NCBI GenBank assembly: GCA_028280615.1
Contig: JANQLK010000016.1
Location: 310,001-374,000, forward strand
DNA from: Woeseiaceae bacterium
Lineage (GTDB): Bacteria; Pseudomonadota; Gammaproteobacteria; Steroidobacterales; Woeseiaceae
Length of the DNA: 64,000 nucleotides
Direction: 5' to 3'
Under the pieces are notes generated by a model that saw only the letters and a list, made by a program, of their open reading frames with translations, had not been told where the DNA came from and searched no databases. This document shows, piece by piece, positions 57,843 through 64,000 of the stretch (positions are counted from its first letter, which is position 1; each line of letters begins with the position of its first letter). The position numbers and the translations under genes are program-made.

Positions 57843-59003
57843 ATGCTGGAAATCGTGTTTTGGAGTCTCGTGATACTTGTCGGGTACGTCTATTTCGGCT
57901 ATCCGGTCCTGCTCTACGTGTTGGCTGGCGGCGCCCGGAAGAGTCGGGATTATGGTGAACCCGAGCTTCCGGCAGTAACCATGTTGGTATCAGCCTTCAA
58001 CGAAGAAGACTGTATCGCGGAGAAACTCGAAAATAGCCTGAATCTCGATTATCCCCGAGACCGGCTCGAGATCGTGGTCGTTTCTGATGCCTCGGATGAT
58101 CGAACCGATGAGATCGTCGCCGAATATTCAGATCGGGGCATAACGTTGTTGCGAATGGAGGAGCGAGGCGGGAAGACATTGGGCCTCAACGCCGGAGTCG
58201 AGAGAGCAAAAGGCGATGTGATCGTCTTCTCCGATGCGAATGCGATGTATCGAGGGGACGCGATCCGCGCCTTGGTGATTCCTTATGCCGACGAAACGAT
58301 CGGTGCCGTGATCGGAGAATCAACCTATACAGAGCCTGACTCCGACTCGGGGAAGTCAGAATCGCTCTACTGGCGCTATGAGACGGCAATCAAGCGATAT
58401 GAGTCTGCGCTGGGTTCGGTGGTTGGCGGAGACGGTGCAATCTATTCGGTGAGGAAGAATCTCTATCAATCGATGCCGGCAGAGGCGCTGTCGGACTTCA
58501 TCAACCCCTTGCAAGTCGTGGCGCAGGGCCGTCGTTGCGTATACGAGTCACGCGCCATTTCGGTGGAGGAGGTCGCGGGAAGTTTCGGCAAAGAGTTCCG
58601 GCGGAAGGTGCGGATCGTAAATAGAGGGTGGCGGGCGGTGATGTCTATGAAAAGACTTATGAATCCCTTTCAGCATGGCCTGTTTGCCTGGCAACTGATA
58701 TCGCACAAGTTGCTCCGCTGGCTGGTGCCGCTGTTCCTGTCGGCTACGTTCGCGTTAAACGTATTCCTGCTCGATCATGGCTGGGTGTACTGGGCTACAC
58801 TGCTCGGCCAATTGCTGTTCTACGGACTTGCTGCGGCCGGTGCCTCACTCAGACACAGCAGGGCGCTGTCAACCATTTTGTACGTCCCCTATTACTTCTG
58901 CCTCGTCAACATCGCTAGCGCACGCGGTATCATTGAAGCCTATCGGGGATTGACCTATACGACCTGGTCGACCGCCAGAGAAAGCGGTGCGGGCAACCGT
59001 TAG
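57843..59003 (+). CDS. Membrane glycosyltransferase family 2
   Basis: This GT-A processive-type or transfer glycosyltransferase has a cytoplasmic catalytic domain and flanking helices. One helix lies at the N-terminus (VFWSLVILVGYVYFGYPVLLYVL). The GT2 domain follows with TMLVSAFNEEDCI, VVSDASDDRTDEIV, FSDANAMYRGD (the DxD-like site) and VVGGDGAIYSVRK. Three or four helices follow at about residues 290-370. I choose ATG 57843 at the first hydrophobic helix; the earlier ATG at 57723 reads through the divergent promoter region. The length is 386 aa. The acyl carrier protein gene follows 30 bp later, suggesting one operon to 60960. Confidence 0.86.
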   Translation: MLEIVFWSLVILVGYVYFGYPVLLYVLAGGARKSRDYGEPELPAVTMLVSAFNEEDCIAEKLENSLNLDYPRDRLEIVVVSDASDDRTDEIVAEYSDRGITLLRMEERGGKTLGLNAGVERAKGDVIVFSDANAMYRGDAIRALVIPYADETIGAVIGESTYTEPDSDSGKSESLYWRYETAIKRYESALGSVVGGDGAIYSVRKNLYQSMPAEALSDFINPLQVVAQGRRCVYESRAISVEEVAGSFGKEFRRKVRIVNRGWRAVMSMKRLMNPFQHGLFAWQLISHKLLRWLVPLFLSATFALNVFLLDHGWVYWATLLGQLLFYGLAAAGASLRHSRALSTILYVPYYFCLVNIASARGIIEAYRGLTYTTWSTARESGAGNR

Positions 59004-59033
59004 TTCATCTCATCTACAAGGAGCAGCGCGTTT

Positions 59034-59279
59034 ATGCTGGAAAGTATCAGAGAGGTATTGAGAAGTGCATTGCAGCTTGGCGATCGAGCCGATGAGCTGA
59101 CGACAAGTTCCCCGTTGCTGGGGGCAGTCCCAGAATTCGATTCGATGGCTGTAGTAACGGTGCTAACGCTGATCGAGGAAGAGTTCGGCATCGAGATAGA
59201 AGACGATGACGTTTCGGCCGATGCTTTTGAGACAGTAGGCGCACTTGCCGATTTCGTCGCGACCAGAGTGGATTCTTAA
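59034..59279 (+). CDS. Acyl carrier protein (XrtA-associated type)
   Basis: This is an 81-residue carrier protein. The phosphopantetheine attachment serine lies in PEFDSMAVVTV, a DSx motif with Met after Ser rather than the Leu of fatty-acid ACPs. The remaining helices are acidic (EEEFGIEIEDDD), as expected. AAGGAG lies 14 bp before the ATG. ACPs of this kind accompany exosortase A loci next to an acyl-CoA ligase and a decarboxylase; those two are absent here. It is followed 5 bp later by hydrolase 2, and the group may make or transfer an acyl modification. Confidence 0.88.
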   Translation: MLESIREVLRSALQLGDRADELTTSSPLLGAVPEFDSMAVVTVLTLIEEEFGIEIEDDDVSADAFETVGALADFVATRVDS

Positions 59280-59284
59280 TCGGA

Positions 59285-60109
59285 GTGCATTTCGAGCCTG
59301 CATTCGTCGATAGTGGAGGCAGCAGCATCTTTGTTTTGCTGCGCGGTCCAGAGTCGGCAAAACAATGCGTACTGTGCGTGCCTCCGTTTGCGGAGGAGAT
59401 GAACAAGTGTCGACGGCAGTTTACGGAGACAGCACGAAATCTGGCCGAACAGGGAATCGCCGTTCTTGCGGTCGACCTTTCGGGGACCGGTGACAGCGAG
59501 GGTGAGTTCGTCGAGGCAACCTGGCCGCAGTGGAAACGTGATCTCGAAACCGCGATCCTATGGGCGGAGGAGCGGGGTCTGGGCGTCGATTCCGCGGTAG
59601 CCTGCCGGCTCGGATGCGCTTTGCTGGCGGAGGCCCTAATTGACTACGACCGAAGTCTGACGAATACGGTTTTCTGGCAGCCGGTGACAAAAGGCCGTCA
59701 GTTCATGACACAGTTTCTGCGACTCCGCGTTGCCGCATCGTTAATGAACGATGACACGGACGAGTCAGTCGACAGCTTGCGGGGCAAGCTTGGGGATGGC
59801 CAGCCGCTGGAGATCGCCGGCTACGAGCTTTCGCCAACGCTGTGGCAGTCGATTGAAAGGATAGCAGTGGACGAGCTGCTGGGGCGGCGGTTGGGACAAG
59901 TTCGTGTGCTCGAGGTTGGAGGCGCTGCAGATGTCTCTGAGCTTTCTGTTGTTGGTCAGCGGCTTGTTAATGCCGCCGAGCTGGCTGGCCTGGCCTCTTC
60001 CGGGCTCCGCGTAAGTGGTGATCCGTTCTGGTCTTCCACGGAAATCGTCGTCAATCGCGCAATTATCGAGCACACGGTGAATTTGCTTGTATCGGTAGAG
60101 TCGCAATGA
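59285..60109 (+). CDS. Exosortase A system-associated hydrolase 2 (TIGR03101-like, alpha/beta fold)
   Basis: This alpha/beta-hydrolase-like protein is conserved in XrtA loci. The signature CVPPFAEEMNKCRRQFTETA and VDLSGTGDSEGEF match the family. The normal nucleophile elbow is not clear (VACRLGCALLA), so catalytic activity is uncertain. The start is GTG 59285, 5 bp after the ACP stop. The length is 274 aa. Its stop overlaps the hydrolase 1 start as ATGA, so the two are translationally coupled and probably interact. The substrate is unknown. Confidence 0.88.
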   Translation: MHFEPAFVDSGGSSIFVLLRGPESAKQCVLCVPPFAEEMNKCRRQFTETARNLAEQGIAVLAVDLSGTGDSEGEFVEATWPQWKRDLETAILWAEERGLGVDSAVACRLGCALLAEALIDYDRSLTNTVFWQPVTKGRQFMTQFLRLRVAASLMNDDTDESVDSLRGKLGDGQPLEIAGYELSPTLWQSIERIAVDELLGRRLGQVRVLEVGGAADVSELSVVGQRLVNAAELAGLASSGLRVSGDPFWSSTEIVVNRAIIEHTVNLLVSVESQ

Positions 60110-60960
60110 GCACTGAAACACCCATCACTTTTGAGTGCGGCGGCGATCGATTGACCGGAATAATTCACGAAGGCTCGACAAGTGCACGGGCCGGCATAGT
60201 GGTCGTCGTAGGTGGGCCGCAATACCGAGTCGGTAGCCACCGGCAATTCGTGCTGATGGCGCGAGGCTTCTCAGGAGCCGGCATTCCGGTGTTTCGCTTT
60301 GATTGCCGCGGGATGGGCGACGCAGCGGGCGACTTCGATTCATTCGAGCGCTTGGGCCCGGACATCAGGGCAGCGATCGACTGCTTTCTGGAGTCGAGAC
60401 AAGGTTTAAGCACTGTCATTTTGTTGGGTTTGTGCGACGCCGCCTCCGCGATAGCGATGTATTGTGGCGAGGATAAGCGCGTTTCTGAACTAATACTGAT
60501 GAATCCATGGGCGCGCACGGAGCATGGAGAAGCAAAAGCCTATCTGAAGCACTACTACTGGAAGAGGGTTTTTCAAAAGTCGTTCTGGACTAAGCTGCTA
60601 GGCGGGAGACTCGAGATCAGGCAGTCAATCAAAACGCTCCTCAAGACCATCGCGGCGGGCCGCTCAGCTGACACCCGGGCGCACGGCGAAACGGCTGCGG
60701 GCGCATCTTCGTTTCTCGAACGGATGCTTTCGGGAATTAGGTCGTTTCAAGGACGGATTCTGCTGATAATGAGTGGCCATGACCTCACCGCCAGAGAATT
60801 CGAGGATCTCGCCAGGCTTGACTCCGGATGGCGAGCCGCACTCGACAGGGAATCCGTGTCAGTCCTCGAGATCCCCACGGCCGACCATACTCTGTCACGG
60901 AGAGGCGATCTGAATAGAACGATCGAGGAAATAGTCAAGTGGGTGGGGTCGATTCGGTGA
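60106..60960 (+). CDS. Exosortase A system-associated hydrolase 1 (TIGR03100-like, alpha/beta fold)
   Basis: This is the partner alpha/beta hydrolase of the XrtA locus. Family features are FECGGDRLTGIIHEG, VVGGPQYRVGSHRQFVLMARG and FDCRGMGDAAGDF. The nucleophile elbow reads LLGLCDAASA, with Cys in the position usually held by Ser, as in dienelactone-hydrolase-like enzymes. A C-terminal ADHTLSRR supplies the expected His. The length is 284 aa. It overlaps hydrolase 2 by 4 bp. A thioesterase role acting on the neighbouring ACP is plausible but not shown. Confidence 0.88.
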   Translation: MSTETPITFECGGDRLTGIIHEGSTSARAGIVVVVGGPQYRVGSHRQFVLMARGFSGAGIPVFRFDCRGMGDAAGDFDSFERLGPDIRAAIDCFLESRQGLSTVILLGLCDAASAIAMYCGEDKRVSELILMNPWARTEHGEAKAYLKHYYWKRVFQKSFWTKLLGGRLEIRQSIKTLLKTIAAGRSADTRAHGETAAGASSFLERMLSGIRSFQGRILLIMSGHDLTAREFEDLARLDSGWRAALDRESVSVLEIPTADHTLSRRGDLNRTIEEIVKWVGSIR

Positions 60961-61171
60961 TGCCACGAGTTTCTAGGCTTATGTCATTGCTGTCGCTGAA
61001 AAGAGACAATTACGTAAAGGAGACAGGTGTGATAAAAAAATGCCATCAATTCTGTGACGTAGTTCCGCCCTGGGCACCTGCTTGTCTGATATCCAAGCTG
61101 TCTGCGTATCCGGAGAGTCGATCCGTAGCAGAGCCAAAACACTCCGATTAACTCAGAGACTCCAACCCAAA

Positions 61172-62311
61172 ATGAAACGTAGAGATTTCCTTTCCCAAGC
61201 TATCGCCGTTGCTTCCTCCCTTGTCCCGGGAATCGCAGTTGCTTCTCGACCTTGCGCGCCCTCCCTGATGGCCGATGACGGGACTGAACTGACGACACCG
61301 TGCGATTTGGGCGACGCCGACGCGGACTGGGAGTTCCGCAGCGGCCAGCCAGGGGTCGTCTGGTATCACGATTTTCGTACGGATGCTGAAGTCGACAATT
61401 TTCGCTGGGCGGGTGGAGTAGGAAACGACCCCGGCGATACTACCCTTCCTGGTCGATGTGTTCGAAACGCATCGGACGGGATTACGGGAGGTGGCTGCCT
61501 CGAACTGATTCATCCTGTCGGCAGAGGCGGAGCACCGGGCTGGTGGCGTCCGTTCTCGCCACTGTCAGGCGAGTCAAATGGACGAGGCATTGACGACCCT
61601 GGAGCAGGTGACACCCTGGCGATTCAGCCTTGGGATCCGTCCAATAGATCGGAGAACGAGCGATTTCGCCGAGGTTACTATGCCCATCCGTCTTACATTG
61701 GCGCGGACGGTTTCGCCTCCGACCAGTTTGACGGCTCTGAATTCTGGCTCCAGTTCCGCATAAAGATGGATCCGAATCGCTATCTGGACGGCACCCCGAG
61801 TGCAGGCAAACTGTCTTTCCTTGCAACGACGCAGCAGACGTTAAACCAGGAAATCGTGCAGATGAACCCCAGAAACGGGGTAGCCACATGGTATACGAAC
61901 TTCGGCAATTCACCCGATACTGGTCAGCGAATGGGCCGCGATCAGGGGTATCGAGGCAAACAGCCGGGGGGCGACTACGACTCGTGCTCGCTGGATACCG
62001 GGGCGGGTTGTTGGATTTACTCTGGCGGCGAGTGGGTTACATGGCTGTATCATTTGGTACCTGGCCAAGATGGCGTTAAGGACACTCTGTTCGAGGCGTA
62101 TGTGGCCCGACAGGGACAGACAGATTATGAGCTGGTCTTCTCCTACTTGAATACAATCAACTTTAGTGGCGCGAATACCGGCCATCCCAAGGGATACAAT
62201 GCCTTTCAGCCCTCCAACTACATGAACGGGCAGAATTCGTCAGTGCAGTGGTATCAGCGCTACGATCAGATTGTCTTCTCGCGGCAGTTCATACCTTGCC
62301 CACAAGTGTAG
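61172..62311 (+). CDS. Secreted protein with twin-arginine signal, predicted polysaccharide-lyase-like beta-sandwich
   Basis: The N-terminus MKRRDFLSQAIAVASSLVPGIAVA matches a Tat signal (RRxFL), so export in folded form is likely. The mature protein begins with a Cys pair (RPCAPSL and TTPCDLG). It continues with a beta-rich region containing SEFWLQFRIKMD, GEWVTWLYHLVPG and a C-terminal YDQIVFSRQFIPCPQV. This layout resembles concanavalin-like polysaccharide lyases, but I cannot identify a catalytic set, so the lyase assignment is tentative. The length is 379 aa. ATG 61172 is chosen because it starts the signal peptide. It has 211 bp of non-coding DNA upstream and a related-looking N-terminus in the next gene. 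Confidence 0.55.
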   Translation: MKRRDFLSQAIAVASSLVPGIAVASRPCAPSLMADDGTELTTPCDLGDADADWEFRSGQPGVVWYHDFRTDAEVDNFRWAGGVGNDPGDTTLPGRCVRNASDGITGGGCLELIHPVGRGGAPGWWRPFSPLSGESNGRGIDDPGAGDTLAIQPWDPSNRSENERFRRGYYAHPSYIGADGFASDQFDGSEFWLQFRIKMDPNRYLDGTPSAGKLSFLATTQQTLNQEIVQMNPRNGVATWYTNFGNSPDTGQRMGRDQGYRGKQPGGDYDSCSLDTGAGCWIYSGGEWVTWLYHLVPGQDGVKDTLFEAYVARQGQTDYELVFSYLNTINFSGANTGHPKGYNAFQPSNYMNGQNSSVQWYQRYDQIVFSRQFIPCPQV

Positions 62312-62360
62312 GCACCTCGTAGTCGGGTTTCTCGAAATAGAGCAAAGCTAGGGTACTTAG

Positions 62361-63527
62361 ATGAAAAGACGCAGGTTTCTGGAATCGACTGCGGCGGTTA
62401 TCGGGTCGGCTGTGTTGCCTCGGGTCGCTGTTTCTCAAACGCCGTGTCCGCCCGGGTTGGCCGGTAGCACCATTGGCGCAGGGACCCCGTGTGGCGTTGG
62501 CGGCGACTTGAGCCTTGCTGAGTCGGCTGCAAGTCTGGCGCCCGGTCAGAGCGTTCAGTTCACGCCCAATACGTTTCAGCGTCCGGAGGATGTCCAGTGG
62601 CAGCTGCAGACGATCTGGTACGACGAGCAACGCGGCGAATTGCAATACATGGGAAAGCCGGCGAGTAGCCAGTCAAGAGATCATTCCCATTATCTCTACA
62701 ATGAGGACAATGATATCTGGACAGATGTCGGTGTAGTCGTTACTGGATCCGGACACATTTGGAGCGCTACTTTCGATCCGGAAGAAGGAGACTACTATTT
62801 TGTCCGGTATCTAAGCGACACACTCCGCAGGTTCAGGCGCAGAAACGGCGCGTCCTTGTCTTCGTGGGAGGAGCTTGCCAGAAACTCCGGGTTGGATGCG
62901 GGTAATATCGGCCAGCCCATACTTGGCTGGCATCCAAGTCTATTCGGTCCTGGCAGGCCCGGTTTGTACGCGCACTGTACATTCTATGGGGATTGCTATG
63001 ACCCCGAGACCAACACATGGTCCCGAATTGCGACCTGGTCGAACAACACCCCGTACAAACCCGGCACAAACGGCAAGGCGGGCGGTCAGGCCGTCTACCT
63101 CCCCGGATCCGACAGGCTGGCCGTATGGGGCCAGCTTCAAGGCTATAGTGGAGAAGTCATCTGGGTCGAGGCTGGCGCGGGACTCCAGTCAGATGCCCTG
63201 GCATCCGGTCACCTGGGTTTCGGTGGCGAGACGCCTATTGCGATAAGCGCTGCCGGTGGATCCGCGAATCACGGGCACATAGTCCCTCATCCAGACAATC
63301 CGGACCAGTTACTTCTCCTCGAGGAGCATGGATCGTCGCGGGTTTGGGATTCCCTGGACGACGGCGACACGTGGATGCTCAAGAACTACACACATCCGTT
63401 CGAGCAGATGCGGAACTGGTCGGCAGGCGAGTATACGGTCGGCGTCGTTGCACGCTATGGCGTTGTTATCGGGATGACATCAGATTCCGATGGAGGAGAA
63501 ACGGTTCTTTGGAAACCAGAGTCCTGA
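62361..63527 (+). CDS. Secreted protein with twin-arginine signal, predicted beta-propeller
   Basis: The N-terminus MKRRRFLESTAAVIGSAV is a Tat-type signal. The mature part opens with PCPPGLAGSTIGAGTPCGVGG, a Cys-Pro-Pro and Thr-Pro-Cys pair like that of the preceding protein. The rest is beta-rich, with repeating blocks around HSHYLYNEDNDIWTDVG, YDPETNTWSRIATW, GGQAVYLPGSDRLAVWG and LDDGDTWMLKNYTHP. These look like Kelch or BNR propeller blades. The length is 388 aa, with no recognised catalytic residues. It follows the lyase-like gene at 50 bp and converges on the ATP-grasp gene. I cannot give a function. Confidence 0.55.
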   Translation: MKRRRFLESTAAVIGSAVLPRVAVSQTPCPPGLAGSTIGAGTPCGVGGDLSLAESAASLAPGQSVQFTPNTFQRPEDVQWQLQTIWYDEQRGELQYMGKPASSQSRDHSHYLYNEDNDIWTDVGVVVTGSGHIWSATFDPEEGDYYFVRYLSDTLRRFRRRNGASLSSWEELARNSGLDAGNIGQPILGWHPSLFGPGRPGLYAHCTFYGDCYDPETNTWSRIATWSNNTPYKPGTNGKAGGQAVYLPGSDRLAVWGQLQGYSGEVIWVEAGAGLQSDALASGHLGFGGETPIAISAAGGSANHGHIVPHPDNPDQLLLLEEHGSSRVWDSLDDGDTWMLKNYTHPFEQMRNWSAGEYTVGVVARYGVVIGMTSDSDGGETVLWKPES

Positions 63528-63563
63528 TCTTGCTGCTACATCGGGTAGGAGGCTCGTCGGTGT

Positions 63564-64000
63564 CTATGCGGACTCCGTAACTCGAATTAGACGCGCCAGT
63601 TTGTTTTTCAGACGGCCCGGGATCGTTACCAGGCGGTTCTTTGCCCATTGCCAGAATGGGCCCCTGTCCGACCAATCGAAATAGACTCCAACGCGGCTGT
63701 GTTGAAACAGTACTTGCGGCTTGTTCCACAACAGCCAGATCAACGCGAACGGGTCTCGCTCGCCGTTAATCCAAAGGGATCTGTTGCTCTGTTCAGACGT
63801 GTCTTGATTTGCGCCGCGCTCTGAATTGTACTCTACCAATGGCAGATTTATTCCATCTCGAATGCACAGTCCGAGCCAGAAGTCTGTGCGTCCGACTGTC
63901 GGTTCAATGACCCAGTAGGTCCCGTTGGAATCTTGCTTCAATTCCAGCGAAGCGGGTCCTGAAAGTCTGAGGCCCTCGAAAAATCGGACGGCCAGTTTAT
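63564..64000 (-). CDS. ATP-grasp enzyme, 3' part only (5' end beyond the window)
   Basis: The reading frame is open to the window edge, and only the C-terminal about 145 residues are present, ending at TAG 63564-63566. The visible segment (AVRFFEGLRLSGPASLELK, GTYWVIEPTVGRTDFWLG) carries the metal-binding Glu and conserved Asn/Arg pattern of the last ATP-grasp subdomain (xxIExxxGRxxFW). Carboxylate-amine or carbamoyl-phosphate-synthase-like ATP-grasp proteins of this kind are common in exosortase A loci. The C-terminus RLKNKLARLIRV is basic. The substrate is unknown. Confidence 0.65.
   Translation of the reverse strand, partial: KLAVRFFEGLRLSGPASLELKQDSNGTYWVIEPTVGRTDFWLGLCIRDGINLPLVEYNSERGANQDTSEQSNRSLWINGERDPFALIWLLWNKPQVLFQHSRVGVYFDWSDRGPFWQWAKNRLVTIPGRLKNKLARLIRVTESA

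Noticed and set aside
61021..61060. A further half CRP-like site (TGTGA-CGTAGT-TCCGC) upstream of the lyase-like gene
   Set aside because: The right half-site has only two of five matches, so it was not called although it resembles the site at 29753.
60939..61151. Small open frame of 70 codons between hydrolase 1 and the lyase-like gene
   Set aside because: It overlaps the hydrolase end out of frame, has no ribosome site and no recognisable features.

Overview
The window is a high-GC gammaproteobacterial chromosome segment. The evidence is gene order. clpX-lon-hupB followed by a PpiD-type foldase matches the enterobacterial clpX-lon-hupB-ppiD order. mltD, a small SAM methyltransferase, rnhA and dnaQ recapitulate the mltD-gloB-yafS-rnhA-dnaQ neighbourhood without gloB. 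NhaB and a type I FabI also fit. I see no phage, no transposase and no CRISPR array.

Layout: (1) 1-6.7 kb holds the protein quality-control block (ClpX, Lon, HU, tRNA-Val, tRNA-Asp, periplasmic PPIase/foldase). (2) 6.8-15.5 kb holds housekeeping and transport genes (DAACS symporter, a glycosyltransferase, FabI, MltD, methyltransferase, RNase HI, DnaQ-type exonuclease, NhaB). Between rnhA and dnaQ lies a 285-bp nested palindrome. (3) 15.5-29 kb is a polysaccharide precursor and outer-membrane cluster: two UDP-sugar dehydrogenases, a UDP-uronate epimerase, Pgi, a Wzi-like barrel, a large multi-SLBB exporter, a WbpM/CapD-type dehydratase and a phosphohexomutase. A second palindromic element follows the exporter. 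(4) 29-33.9 kb carries a PagP-like barrel gene, WecB, the initiating sugar transferase of the exosortase A (XrtA/EpsH) system and a VanZ-like protein. (5) 33.9-55.6 kb is the XrtA/PEP-CTERM exopolysaccharide locus: histidine kinase PrsK, TPR lipoprotein PrsT, small SLBB exporter, chain-length protein, tyrosine autokinase, outer-membrane barrel, deacetylase, FemAB-like protein, two class II amidotransferases, exosortase A with an EpsI domain, three glycosyltransferases and a second deacetylase. (6) 55.9-61 kb holds a divergent asparagine-synthase homologue without the catalytic Cys2, a GT2, an acyl carrier protein and the two XrtA-associated hydrolases. (7) 61-64 kb holds two twin-arginine-type secreted proteins and the 3' end of an ATP-grasp gene.

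How it fits together: sugar nucleotides made in region 3 would feed a lipid-linked repeat started by the sugar transferase at 31.4 kb and extended by the clustered glycosyltransferases. Chain length and export would use the Wzz-like protein, its kinase and the SLBB lipoprotein. Exosortase A would process PEP-CTERM proteins that must lie elsewhere, because none is visible here. Two promoter regions of the EPS locus (upstream of the sugar transferase and upstream of prsT) share a CRP-like palindrome plus an identical TGCAACAGGC-N7-TACACT element. This points to co-regulation. The usual partner regulator PrsR and the usual acyl-CoA ligase/decarboxylase pair are absent from the window.
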